From assembly GCA_002709955.1 (NCBI GenBank), contig PAQY01000008.1:1-64000 (forward strand): DNA of 64,000 bases, given 5' to 3'. A program made the position numbers and the translations under genes. This stretch comes from Rhodospirillaceae bacterium (GTDB taxonomy: Bacteria; Pseudomonadota; Alphaproteobacteria; UBA8366; Aestuariispiraceae). The notes under the pieces were generated by a model. It saw only the letters and a list, made by a program, of their open reading frames with translations, was not told where the DNA came from and made no database searches. Below, piece by piece: positions 52,231 to 60,957 of the stretch (position 1 is the stretch's first letter; the number at the start of each line of letters is the position of its first letter).

Positions 52231-53841
52231 CTAATTAAACGCTTCCGACACTAGAGTTTGTCTCGTCCTGCTCAACGGTATTTCTACACGACAGACCGTC
52301 CCCGATCCTTTAATGCTTTCGATAACGAACCCCATCTCGTGATGCCTTAATAGACTTGCGGTCATCGTAAGGCCAAGTCCGAATCCAGTCGATTTACGCT
52401 TGGAATAAGCGGAGCGTCCGATATTGGGTCCGGCCTGGAAATATGCCTCGGTAATCCGTGCGACCACGTCCTGATCAATGCCGCATCCATTGTCGCCTAT
52501 CTCGATGTAAAATCGCCCTTCGCTTGTCCCAAAGATGACCACACGCGTTTTCGCTGTCGGACCCGCGTGATCAAGGCTGTTGCCGACAAGGTTTGTAAGT
52601 ATCCGGTTCATTGCCTTCTGGTCGGCGAAAATTTCTAAACCTGGATTTACATTCCCAGTATGCATCTGTATCGTTTTTGCAGGCACTCCAGAATAGGTTG
52701 ACTCGCACTTAAAAACTGCACGTCGAACGGTATCCAGTAGGTTATCCCATTGCTCGTCCAATTCAAAGGTGCCCGCTTCAATACGACCTAAATCAAGAAG
52801 GTCATCTACCAAAAATTTTAATTGACTGGCAGATTCTAGTATATCCTGGATATACTCACGATATCGTTCGCTTCCGACAGGCCCGAAGATTTCCATATTT
52901 ATCGTTTCAGAATATCCAATTATCGCATTCAGCGGGGTGCGAAGATCATGGCTCATATTGGCGAGGAAATCTGACTTGGCATCGCTTATCTTTTTGATTT
53001 TTTCCGCTTCAGCTAACTGATCCTGTTGCTCCTTGATATCTAAAAAAGCCTGTCGAAGGCATCGGGTCAGGAAAATCAAGTTTTTTCGAACATCGACCCA
53101 TTCGTCGACCTGGCGCTTTCCCATTTTTACGAACAGGGCGTCTTCCGATGTATTTCCGGGGTTACGGGCGATATCAGAAAGCACCGTATTCACGCAGCGT
53201 ATCGGGCGTAAAAGCACGCGCTCGAGAATGATCATAGAAGTAAGAGTCAGCGATAGGGAAATTAATAAGACCAACCCGACAATTTTCAGAACATGTGCCT
53301 GAACCATTTCCGGTATATGTGTCACATCGACACGACCTGCGACAAAGCGAGATCCATCCATTCTTTTCGGTTTCCATAGAATATCCATGGTTCCATCAAT
53401 AGATAAACGTGAATCCTTTTCATCGAATGGTGTAATGGTCGGTCGGTCGCCAAAACTCGCACTCGGCATTCCGCTTTCATCGAAAACGACCGCTCCCGAC
53501 AGTAATGAATTTTTACGAAGAATAGGACCTATTTCTTCGAATGCGCTGTAGGATATTGCGCTATCGGTTAATGTGTTATCTAGGCTATGCATATCATCGA
53601 TTATCAGAGATGCCCTGATTATCGTTCTAGCGGTGACAAGCGCTTCTCTCTCTGCCTCGGCCAGTCGCGCTTTCTCGAACTGGTTTGCAGAAAATACGAG
53701 CAAGATTGCCTCAATCGTCAGAATCGAAACGAACAGAAGAAATGTAACTCTCCAACAGAGACCACAGGTCTTCAGCCCCCGCGCAATTTCCGATATTTCT
53801 TTAAAAATAATCCCGGTTGTATTGCAATGAATGGTGCTCAT
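52231..53841 (-). CDS. membrane sensor histidine kinase (orphan)
   Basis: 536 residues from the ATG at 53841; the frame extends to 53973 without a better site. One membrane helix near the N-terminus (VTFLLFVSILTIEAILLVFS) and another after a ~150-residue periplasmic sensor (KIVGLVLLISLSLTLTSMII), then a HAMP-like linker, dimerisation/phospho-acceptor SHDLRTPLNAIIGYSE, N box NRILTNLVGNSLDHA, G1 DNGCGID and G2 GFGLGL. No response regulator is adjacent. Its neighbours are the P460/DUF3179/DUF302 exported proteins; whether it controls them is unknown. Confidence 0.9.
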   Translation of the reverse strand: MSTIHCNTTGIIFKEISEIARGLKTCGLCWRVTFLLFVSILTIEAILLVFSANQFEKARLAEAEREALVTARTIIRASLIIDDMHSLDNTLTDSAISYSAFEEIGPILRKNSLLSGAVVFDESGMPSASFGDRPTITPFDEKDSRLSIDGTMDILWKPKRMDGSRFVAGRVDVTHIPEMVQAHVLKIVGLVLLISLSLTLTSMIILERVLLRPIRCVNTVLSDIARNPGNTSEDALFVKMGKRQVDEWVDVRKNLIFLTRCLRQAFLDIKEQQDQLAEAEKIKKISDAKSDFLANMSHDLRTPLNAIIGYSETINMEIFGPVGSERYREYIQDILESASQLKFLVDDLLDLGRIEAGTFELDEQWDNLLDTVRRAVFKCESTYSGVPAKTIQMHTGNVNPGLEIFADQKAMNRILTNLVGNSLDHAGPTAKTRVVIFGTSEGRFYIEIGDNGCGIDQDVVARITEAYFQAGPNIGRSAYSKRKSTGFGLGLTMTASLLRHHEMGFVIESIKGSGTVCRVEIPLSRTRQTLVSEAFN

Positions 53842-54024
53842 AGATGTCAGTTTCCTGATATAGGTTCCTTTACAATCCGGAAGACATAAAGGTGGCACTT
53901 CATATCCGGAAACAGCCTGTGCCATGTCGGCTGAATACAAGTGCATAGGCCTATACTCAAGGAAGGACACCATCAGTGAATCGATGGTGCCCTTTCCAGT
54001 TCGGTACGTCCGCGCGGCCGCCTC

Positions 54025-54942
54025 CTACTTTCTAAAGTCCTCTGGCAAGAAAAACAGGTAATCGGACTCTTCGCCCGCGATATGGCATTCATGGCAGAAG
54101 TCCATATTGGCGGCATTAGGACCCTTGGTTACGCCCACGGTGGAGCCGCCCGGCATGACCATTGAATATCGCCAGTCACCCGTCTCGGGGTTCCATCCCT
54201 CTTCCATCTTTGTCATGGTGAAGAGGGGACCGATTGCCGCCTTGCCATCTTCCAGAATGGCAAAACTGTTCTTTGCCAGAATGGACCCGACAGGTGCTTT
54301 GCCGATCTCCTCATATTTCATATAGGCGACGACGGCGACATCGTTGGCCGTATTGCTGACATAACGACCGCCATGGGTGATGGACTGATAGGGTCCGGTG
54401 CTGACATGCGGCCAGTTCAAATGGGCGGCACCGGCTGCTTCCGTTGATCCGGCAAAGGCTGCGGTCATTTCCGGTTTCAGGCAGTCATAGGCAGCGCGCG
54501 CTTCTGCATCACTTACTTCTACCGCTGCGACCGAACCGCCACATGGGTTGCTGGGATTTGCCGCACAGGGATTGCAGGGGTTGCAAGCCTTGGCAGCGCA
54601 AGGGTTACAGGGGTTGCCCGCTTTTGCCGCACAGGGATTGCAGGGGTTATAAGCCTTCGCCTTGACGCTTGGTACGACACAACTTGCACTGACCTTTAAC
54701 GCACCACCGGCGCAGGGGTTACAGGGATTGGCTGCACAGGGATTGCAGGGGTTGCATGCTTTTGCCGCGCAGGGGTTGCAGGACCCGCCACCGTCCATCT
54801 GTGCATCGATGGAGACATGTTCTGCGGAAACGGCATCTGCCAGTTCTATCTCCCCGGAACCTGCATGCCCTGTTGTTACAAGGCTTGCCACTGCCATCAG
54901 GGATACGGCGCTTGTCGACAGTAGATAGGTTTTGAAACTCAT
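54025..54942 (-). CDS. cytochrome P460-family protein with Cys-Asn-Pro repeats
   Basis: 305 residues from the ATG at 54942. Signal peptide to about 27 (TTGHA). Residues 55-134 hold twelve NPC triplets, mainly as CNPCAAK and NPCNPC units, separated by a short spacer. The C-terminal ~150 residues are a P460 domain (NWPHVSTGPYQSITHGGRYV, FTMTKMEEGWNPETGDWRYS) with the heme site C283-HE-C286-H287. P460 enzymes oxidise hydroxylamine or NO; the Lys cross-link needed for P460 chemistry cannot be confirmed here. The Cys repeats suggest a metal- or thiol-binding spacer. Confidence 0.82.
   Translation of the reverse strand: MSFKTYLLSTSAVSLMAVASLVTTGHAGSGEIELADAVSAEHVSIDAQMDGGGSCNPCAAKACNPCNPCAANPCNPCAGGALKVSASCVVPSVKAKAYNPCNPCAAKAGNPCNPCAAKACNPCNPCAANPSNPCGGSVAAVEVSDAEARAAYDCLKPEMTAAFAGSTEAAGAAHLNWPHVSTGPYQSITHGGRYVSNTANDVAVVAYMKYEEIGKAPVGSILAKNSFAILEDGKAAIGPLFTMTKMEEGWNPETGDWRYSMVMPGGSTVGVTKGPNAANMDFCHECHIAGEESDYLFFLPEDFRK
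54541..54780 (-). repeat. coding tandem repeat (Asn-Pro-Cys units)
   Basis: DNA with repeated GGGTTGCAGG/TTGCCGCACAGGG-like units encodes residues 55-134 of the P460-family protein: 12 NPC triplets plus one NPS. Unit spacing is irregular (12-21 bases), as in a repeat expanding by slippage. Confidence 0.85.
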
Positions 54943-55192
54943 TGGTGTCACTCCCTTGAATGGATGTTCGCTTTCTGCGAACTGTAGAATTGGAACCGGC
55001 ATTCCAATAACAGGCGACCGATCCGTACATACCCATAACCGATTGTCGGGAATGCCTGGCATCAAGTTGTCTCACGATGCTGTGACGATTCCGAATCGAG
55101 ATGGTTTTTTGTTGTATAGGAAGCTGGATGCTCTGGGTCAGAAGGCATTCCGGCCAATGCAGGCAGGCTTGGTTTGAGAAAGGCGCGTGTGA

Positions 55193-56248
55193 GTGATGTC
55201 ATCCTGTTATCGAGTTTTATTTATAATCGGCATGCCTGATCGGTATCTTGCAGCGGGTTCGTTGCTTGCATTTCTGTGCATGATTGTTGTTGGCCCACTT
55301 CAGGCACAGGAGAATGGCCTCCCTCCACGCGATTGGTTGCAGGAATGGCCGAATACAGATTTCAGCCGCGCGGAAGTCGCCTTCCGGGAGATTCTGTCGG
55401 GTGGTCCGCCAAAGGATGGCATCCTTGCCATAGACGATCCCCATTTCTCGCCGGTCCCTCAGGGGGGAGATCTCTATGCTGACAGGGAACCGGTGATGAG
55501 CGTGCGTATCGATGGAGAGGCCCGCGCCTATCCATTGAGCATTCTGATGTGGCATGAGATCGTCAATGATACGCTTGCTGATACCCCGATTTCAGTGACT
55601 TTCTGTCCATTGTGCAATTCTGGTATCGTCTTCGACCGACGCGTCGAGGGTATCGAGACGACCTTTGGTACGACTGGAAAACTGCGCAATTCGGACATGG
55701 TCATGTATGACCGGCTGACAGAAAGCTGGTGGCAGCAGTTCGAGGGCCGAGCGATCATCGGTGCGAAAACCGGTGTCGAACTGGCACGTCTTCCTGCGAG
55801 ACTGGAGAGTTTCGGCGAATTCGCTGCGCGAAATCCGACGGGCCGTGTTTTGGTTCCGAGGGACTCAACCATCCGTGATTATGGGCGGAATCCCTATGTC
55901 GGATATGACGGATTGCCACGCCCATTTCTGTATGATGGCGAATATGATGGACCTGGATTACCCCTGATGCGGGTGGTGAGCGTGGTCGGGCGCGATGAGG
56001 CCTGGAGCCTGGGTTTGCTGCGTCAGTGTGGAGAAATCATTGTCGATGATCTTGTTCTGCGCTGGCGGTCGGGTCAGGCATCAGCCCTGGACAGAGCCCG
56101 TATCGACAAGGGCCGGGATGTTGGAATCGTCACAGTTCAACGCCAACAGGCGGAGGGTGGTCTTGTCGATGTTTCCTATGACGTGCCTTTCGCCTTCGCC
56201 TTTCGTGCATTTCATCCAGGTGCCCCGATCCATCACAATGCACCATAA
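55193..56248 (+). CDS. DUF3179-family exported protein
   Basis: 351 residues (ATG at 55232 also possible). Signal peptide to about QAQ. DUF3179 landmarks: YPLSILMWHEIVNDTLADTP, VTFCPLCNSGIVFDRRVEG, YDRLTESWWQQFEGRAIIG. The conserved CPLCNS pair may bind metal or heme. The biochemical role of this family is not established. It is divergent from the P460 gene and followed after 29 bases by the DUF302 gene. Confidence 0.85.
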   Translation: MMSSCYRVLFIIGMPDRYLAAGSLLAFLCMIVVGPLQAQENGLPPRDWLQEWPNTDFSRAEVAFREILSGGPPKDGILAIDDPHFSPVPQGGDLYADREPVMSVRIDGEARAYPLSILMWHEIVNDTLADTPISVTFCPLCNSGIVFDRRVEGIETTFGTTGKLRNSDMVMYDRLTESWWQQFEGRAIIGAKTGVELARLPARLESFGEFAARNPTGRVLVPRDSTIRDYGRNPYVGYDGLPRPFLYDGEYDGPGLPLMRVVSVVGRDEAWSLGLLRQCGEIIVDDLVLRWRSGQASALDRARIDKGRDVGIVTVQRQQAEGGLVDVSYDVPFAFAFRAFHPGAPIHHNAP

Positions 56249-56277
56249 GCCGTCTCTGACCTAAGGAGTCCTTCTTC

Positions 56278-56766
56278 ATGTATCGTATCGTCGCTTTCGC
56301 CGTGTTCATGATGCTGATGGTGTCCTCTGCCCAGGCTTTGCAGCCGCGCGAAGGTTGGGTAATCCAGCACAGTCAGAAACCCTTTGATCTTCTGCTGGCG
56401 GACCTCAAACAGGCAGTGACGGACAATAAAATGGGGCTCGTGACAGAAGCGGGACCGACCGCTGCCGCTGCGTCACGTGGCGTTGAGCTTCCAGGTAATC
56501 GAGTGGTGGGCGTTTTTCGCGTGGATTTTGCGATCCGGATATTGCCGCTCAGTGAGGCGGCAATGATTGAGGCCCCAATTCGGTTCTATGTCACCGAAGA
56601 TCCGGACGGCGGGGCGACCTTGTCTTATAAGGCACCGTCATTTGTATTCTCCCCGTATCTGTCGGAAGGGGGCGAGGGCCTTGCTGAAGTCGCATCGGAA
56701 CTTGATGCGATATTCTCCCGGATCGCGGAAAAGGCAATCCAACTCACGAGCTACACGCAGCCCTGA
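56278..56766 (+). CDS. DUF302-family exported protein, 3' end altered
   Basis: 162 residues: signal peptide (MYRIVAFAVFMMLMVSSAQA), then a DUF302 beta-alpha fold (SQKPFDLLLADLKQAVTDNK, YKAPSFVFSPYLSEGGEGLA). An AAGGAG site precedes it. The last ~8 codons coincide with an IS3 orfB scrap on the other strand, so the original C-terminus has been replaced. The domain itself appears complete. Confidence 0.82.
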   Translation: MYRIVAFAVFMMLMVSSAQALQPREGWVIQHSQKPFDLLLADLKQAVTDNKMGLVTEAGPTAAAASRGVELPGNRVVGVFRVDFAIRILPLSEAAMIEAPIRFYVTEDPDGGATLSYKAPSFVFSPYLSEGGEGLAEVASELDAIFSRIAEKAIQLTSYTQP

Positions 56767-56890
56767 CAACGAAGTATCTGCGACAAGCGCCAGGTTCTCG
56801 CGCGTGCAATCATCGACGACGGCCAGAATCCGAAAGCGGCGACTGGCCGTGAACTGATCGGAGACGAAGTCCATTGACCAGTCGCCCCTC
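56740..56890 (-). mobile_element. IS3-family orfB scrap
   Basis: Minus-strand sequence GDWSMDFVSDQFTASRRFRI, LAVVDDCTRENLALVADTSL, SGLRVARELD is the rve/integrase core around the first and second acidic residues of IS3 OrfB. Only about 50 codons remain. It belongs to the same family as the orfA remnant at 5.0-5.3 kb. Confidence 0.75.
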
Positions 56891-56911
56891 ACACAGGGGC
56901 GCGCCTTTTCA

Positions 56912-57832
56912 CTATTTCCAGGGACCGCCGACGACCCATTTACACTCGAGCGGCTTATCGACGACGAGTGACTGGACGGGTGGCAAAACAAATGCTGACA
57001 CCTTGGTCTGCATCTCAACGAACGACCCTGGTGCGATGGAAAGGGCTGTTCTGCGAAGAAATCCCTGCCATTGTGCCCGCTTCGCGGCGTCTTCGGCAAA
57101 GGCTGGCGTCAGCGCGACGGGCGTCTCCACAGGGATGGTCGTGTGGCGGCGATCAAAGGTCGCTGCGATTGCATCCGCGAGGATCGATCCATCGAAGGCA
57201 AACGTCTCCGAGATCGCCCAGAGATCGAAGAAATCCTTCATGCGGCTGTTGAGCATGCCGAGTGCGACCAGCGCCTGGAACTTCTCGGCTACGACCGTCT
57301 CTGGCGGATAGGCGCGTAATCGCGGCGCTGGCATGTCGAGTAGCGAGGGATAGTTGATTTCCAGCACTGCCGGGGTCACGGCATCGCCAAATCCGATGTC
57401 GATCTGGATAGGCAGGCGCGCACCGGCGATCTCGGCGGTCATGGTGATCCGGACGCCGCTATACTCGTCTTCAGCCCGGGCCGGCTCGGCCTGCAGGGTT
57501 TCCGGCTTGAAGACCACGCCGTCGTCCTCGACGTCGATCCCGCAGACCGCGCGGAAGTTAGCAGCAATCCGCTCCGGCGACGCATCGCCATATCCCAGAA
57601 GATCGAGATCGCCGGTCGCTCGATACGGCGTGGGTGTCCAGAGACTGAACAGCATGGCACCCTTGAGGACGAATTGATCTTTGTGGGGCGACAGACTCAG
57701 CCGGTAGAGAAGTCGTTCGATGGCGAAACGGGTCAGCGCAAGCTGAACGTTTTCCTTGCGCTCACGGGCAGCGTGAGTGAGTCGTGCACGGACCGAGGCG
57801 CCGACATTCTTGAGGGGTGGCTTCGGGGTCAC
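56912..57832 (-). CDS. abiEii: AbiEii-type nucleotidyltransferase toxin
   Basis: 306 residues. The nucleotidyltransferase motif is KGAMLFSLWTPTPYRATGDL followed by DLLGYGD, with the second acidic strand QIDIGFGDAV; PPETVVAEKFQALVALGMLN and RMKDFFDLW are typical of AbiEii/DUF1814. AbiE toxins NTP-modify RNA or tRNA and act in phage defence or element maintenance. It overlaps the antitoxin gene by four bases. Confidence 0.92.
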   Translation of the reverse strand: MTPKPPLKNVGASVRARLTHAARERKENVQLALTRFAIERLLYRLSLSPHKDQFVLKGAMLFSLWTPTPYRATGDLDLLGYGDASPERIAANFRAVCGIDVEDDGVVFKPETLQAEPARAEDEYSGVRITMTAEIAGARLPIQIDIGFGDAVTPAVLEINYPSLLDMPAPRLRAYPPETVVAEKFQALVALGMLNSRMKDFFDLWAISETFAFDGSILADAIAATFDRRHTTIPVETPVALTPAFAEDAAKRAQWQGFLRRTALSIAPGSFVEMQTKVSAFVLPPVQSLVVDKPLECKWVVGGPWK

Positions 57833-58443
57833 AGGGTCGCCTCGATATAGGGCCGTATGACATTCTGCACGCGGTCGATGGCAGCGAAATGCCAGAGGTC
57901 GTCAATTGTGGCGCGGCGGTTTCGGATACAGTCTCTCAGCGCTTCGATAGCGACATCGAGACCGATCTGGTTGCGGTATTTGAAGCAGTCTGCAACCGTC
58001 TTGGCCGGATTGGTGATGGGGACGTCTACCTGCTCGATTGTATGAAACGTCACACCGGCCGTCAGGGCTTCGCCGGTGGCGCGCATAATACGGAGGGATA
58101 CAGGCGGGTTCTTCGGTGCCCATTTCTTGTGACCGATCAGCATCCAGACCTGATGCGGCAGTTGGGTCGTGAGTTCGTGGAATCTGAGCGCGGAGAGCAG
58201 GCAGATGGTGCCATGGGGCACTGTTCGGCTGGCTTCCGCAAGGCTATGAGACTCGGACCATTCCGCATCGGCAAGCTGATAGAGACCGCGCCCCATGCGC
58301 ACCAGAAGCCCCTGATCCTGCAGTCGCCGCAGATAGGCACGGGGAACGCCCCCTGCATCGAAATCGCGGGCGCGCGCGATGCCGCGTTCCCTGGCGATTG
58401 TCAGCGCGCGATCCTTCAGCGTTCCTTGGGTCGGTTCAGTCAT
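57829..58443 (-). CDS. abiEi: AbiEi-type antitoxin/regulator
   Basis: 204 residues from the ATG at 58443; the longer frame to 58698 has no reason to be used. N-terminal winged helix (GIARARDFDAGGVPRAYLRR, LQDQGLLVRMGRGLYQLADA) plus the C-terminal AbiEi domain (HTIEQVDVPITNPAKTVADC). Type IV antitoxin that also represses its own promoter. It lies immediately upstream of abiEii. Confidence 0.92.
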   Translation of the reverse strand: MTEPTQGTLKDRALTIARERGIARARDFDAGGVPRAYLRRLQDQGLLVRMGRGLYQLADAEWSESHSLAEASRTVPHGTICLLSALRFHELTTQLPHQVWMLIGHKKWAPKNPPVSLRIMRATGEALTAGVTFHTIEQVDVPITNPAKTVADCFKYRNQIGLDVAIEALRDCIRNRRATIDDLWHFAAIDRVQNVIRPYIEATL

Positions 58444-58603
58444 GTTCCTTAAACTCGGCAATAGAATGTAAGTGCCAAGCTTTAGTATCATCATCTGCGA
58501 TCCTCCGCAACAGGAGCCGGGCACCACAATGACAAGTATGGTGGTCATATGTGATACTTTCCAACGTCTGGTCGGCAGCCATTGGGAAAGGACACGTCCA
58601 TCC

Positions 58604-59476
58604 TCAATACAGAACAACCTGGCAAATCGACAGACTTTTACCATTCGTTGCCTGGATCGTTCGCACGATACTGAGGCAGGGGAACGGGGTAGGGCCATGA
58701 TTGGCGTATTTGCCCCTGTAGGCCAGTTCTATCCGATAAAGACTATCCAGACGCTCTGGAGCGACCGCCAGAAGGTTCGTCAGGATTCGGGCATTGGCGC
58801 TGGTCGCGGCACGCACAAGGTCGAGCCCCGGCCGCTGTAGCGCCGCCACCGTTTGCAGCAGATCGCGGCCTTCCCGGGTGCCCAAATACTCGATTGTCGT
58901 CTTGTCCAGGTCGGCGCGCTGTTCCGGTGTCAGTGAAAGCAGCCAGCGTAACAGTGTTGGTGCGTTCCCAACTGCCGTGACGGCGTCGTTGATCAGGACA
59001 AGAACCGGACCGATCTTGGATTCAGGTAGGTTGGCGATATGACGAACAAATATCTGGATGGCACCATCCTTGCCGATCAGAGCCTCGTCCTTGAGGCCTG
59101 TCCATTCCGGCAGATAGTGGCGCCATTGCGTGCCCTCGACCGGTCGATCCAGATTCATCGTCAATGCCATGGCCTCGTTGGAGAGACCCAGCCGGGCCTC
59201 CAGTTCCGGTTCTGACAGATCGAAGCGATCCAACCCAATGGCCTGCAATCGTTTGAGAATCTGTCGTTCGCTTCCGCTCATCGCACGGAGATTGTCCAGA
59301 TGATCGGAAGGAGGATGTAAACTCCATATGACCGCGCCGAGCGAGCAGGCGCCCAGTACAAAGCTCCCGACAAGGAGACCCAACAGCCGTCGTGATTTTG
59401 TCCGGACACGCGTGACGAACTCCTGCTGGGCTTCTGACGCTGCCATCCGCAGCGGAACGGGCATTTGACTATTCAT
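58604..59476 (-). CDS. membrane-anchored hypothetical protein of the maintenance/mobilisation module
   Basis: 290 residues from the ATG at 59476. One membrane segment at about 33-57 (LLGLLVGSFVLGACSLGAVI) and a helical extracytoplasmic or cytoplasmic remainder (ALTMNLDRPVEGTQWRHYLP, LTPEQRADLDKTTIEYLGTR). It overlaps the ParA-like gene stop by eight bases, so the two are coupled. I do not recognise the family. Confidence 0.6.
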   Translation of the reverse strand: MNSQMPVPLRMAASEAQQEFVTRVRTKSRRLLGLLVGSFVLGACSLGAVIWSLHPPSDHLDNLRAMSGSERQILKRLQAIGLDRFDLSEPELEARLGLSNEAMALTMNLDRPVEGTQWRHYLPEWTGLKDEALIGKDGAIQIFVRHIANLPESKIGPVLVLINDAVTAVGNAPTLLRWLLSLTPEQRADLDKTTIEYLGTREGRDLLQTVAALQRPGLDLVRAATSANARILTNLLAVAPERLDSLYRIELAYRGKYANHGPTPFPCLSIVRTIQATNGKSLSICQVVLY

Positions 59477-60365
59477 CACCGCCTCCCTGCTCAAGGGGGA
59501 TCAATCCGGCAACACGGAAGCTTTCGATGGCGTGCGAGATCCATTGCAGCAGATCCGCCCGCGCCCCGCTGGCCGCGAACATGTCGAGATGAAACTCCTG
59601 CGCCACATCCTGAGTGGTCATTGGGATGATGGAGCGCAGGGGTGTGTAATTGCGTTCCAGAGAGGGCCATATCTCGCTGCGGCACTGTGGCAGGCGGACG
59701 ATCTTCAGACCTGCATTGTGCTTCATTGCGCTCAGTCGCTCGAAATCACCACTGCTGCCATATCGCTCGAAACCGCCGCTGGCTTCGTTCAGGACAAGAA
59801 TACGGGCTGCAATCGGAAGGAAGGCATCCTCGCGGATGGAACGCTCCAGGACGGCAAGCGCATCCTCGATAGCCTGTGCCTGTGCACGCACCGGGACGAC
59901 CAGGACAATCTGTGGCGCCTTTGCACTGCGCAGCACTTCCCCGGCATTGCGGGCATGGGCCCAGTTCCAGACTGTATCCACCAGGTTCGCACCGATATCG
60001 ACGAGTGCATTGCCCGAGGCCAGAATGCTGCCGAGTTGGTCCCAGTGGGAAACAACTTTCGACGAATCCGACCGTACCGCATCGAATTCAGCGCCGATGC
60101 CGAGTTCCAGGACAGAACCGCGGTGGATCTTGCCAAGTTTTGATACCGCGTCGGCGGTCGACGAATCTGCGGAGGCAAGAAATTTGGAAATTCCCACCTC
60201 TTCGAAGGCGAGAGCAATCAACTGAGTGATAAGGGTCTTCCCCTGACCCCCGGTCCTGTTGCAGACAATCACAGAACAGGATTTAGGATCAATCTTCTCA
60301 CCCCATTGTGGTGAGGTAAGGGTCCGGTACAGTCTTTTCGATGAGGATGTGTCGTGCGTATTCAT
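59469..60365 (-). CDS. ParA/StbB-like ATPase
   Basis: 298 residues. Deviant Walker A SVIVCNRTGGQGKTLITQLI near residue 32, a switch-like LVDIGANLVDTVWNWA, and later QIVLVVPVRAQAQAIEDAL resembling the ParA third motif. The Walker A Lys pair is partly changed (CNRTGGQGKT). With a small DNA-binding candidate upstream and a membrane protein downstream the trio recalls the StbABC stabilisation/mobilisation operon of conjugative plasmids; that parallel is inference. Confidence 0.7.
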   Translation of the reverse strand: MNTHDTSSSKRLYRTLTSPQWGEKIDPKSCSVIVCNRTGGQGKTLITQLIALAFEEVGISKFLASADSSTADAVSKLGKIHRGSVLELGIGAEFDAVRSDSSKVVSHWDQLGSILASGNALVDIGANLVDTVWNWAHARNAGEVLRSAKAPQIVLVVPVRAQAQAIEDALAVLERSIREDAFLPIAARILVLNEASGGFERYGSSGDFERLSAMKHNAGLKIVRLPQCRSEIWPSLERNYTPLRSIIPMTTQDVAQEFHLDMFAASGARADLLQWISHAIESFRVAGLIPLEQGGGDE

Positions 60366-60383
60366 GGGGGGTTCCTTTATATA

Positions 60384-60788
60384 TCAGGTATCGAGGAGAT
60401 CGGAGAGGCCGCGTATCGGTTTTTGTTGCGGACTATCCCGGCTCCTTGGCCGCATGTTCTGGATCAAGGGTTTCGACGGTAACGGTCCGGTAACAAGGTT
60501 ATCTGCGCTAGGTTGGCTAGCTACTTTGTTTAGTCGCGTTCGGGTCCGTGACAGGAGCGATCGCAACTGGCTGCCCGTCACTGGTCTACCGGTTTTCCAT
60601 CGCAGGCCTTCGCCCGAAAGCAGTTCCGCGACATTCGACCAGGTGCCCAGTTCCGCATGGAGTGTCAGGAGCAGATCGCGGTTCAACCGCACGAACGGCC
60701 CCACACCCTGACGCAGACTTTGTTCCCGCTTTTGGTTGGCAAGCTCTTCCGCTGCTCGCTTCAATCGGATTTCGAAGGGCTCTTTCAT
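60384..60788 (-). CDS. small DNA-binding candidate (StbA-like position)
   Basis: 134 residues from the ATG at 60788; earlier in-frame Met codons exist. The middle (FVRLNRDLLLTLHAELGTWS, NVAELLSGEGLRWKTGRPVT, GSQLRSLLSRTRTRL) looks like a helix-turn-helix of the type found in plasmid proteins that sense G-x-x-W-x-x-V-A. The tail is Pro/Arg-rich. It precedes the ParA-like gene by 18 bases. Confidence 0.55.
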   Translation of the reverse strand: MKEPFEIRLKRAAEELANQKREQSLRQGVGPFVRLNRDLLLTLHAELGTWSNVAELLSGEGLRWKTGRPVTGSQLRSLLSRTRTRLNKVASQPSADNLVTGPLPSKPLIQNMRPRSRDSPQQKPIRGLSDLLDT

Positions 60789-60957
60789 GGCAGCGCCCCG
60801 GAATTCGCTGCGCAGATCGATGTGCCAGTTGCTGCGGTTTTCGCTGTGGCTCGCGCTGTACATAATGATGCGGTTGCCGCTGCGATAAGGTCCCCTGATT
60901 TGTGAGAGGGACTTACACCGTATCGCACTACATTTTTGGCCCGGGGCATCATTCACC

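Noticed and set aside
54541..54780. Possible CRISPR or non-coding tandem repeat
   Set aside because: Units are short (12-21 bases), in frame, and encode Asn-Pro-Cys repeats in an exported protein; there are no regular spacers.
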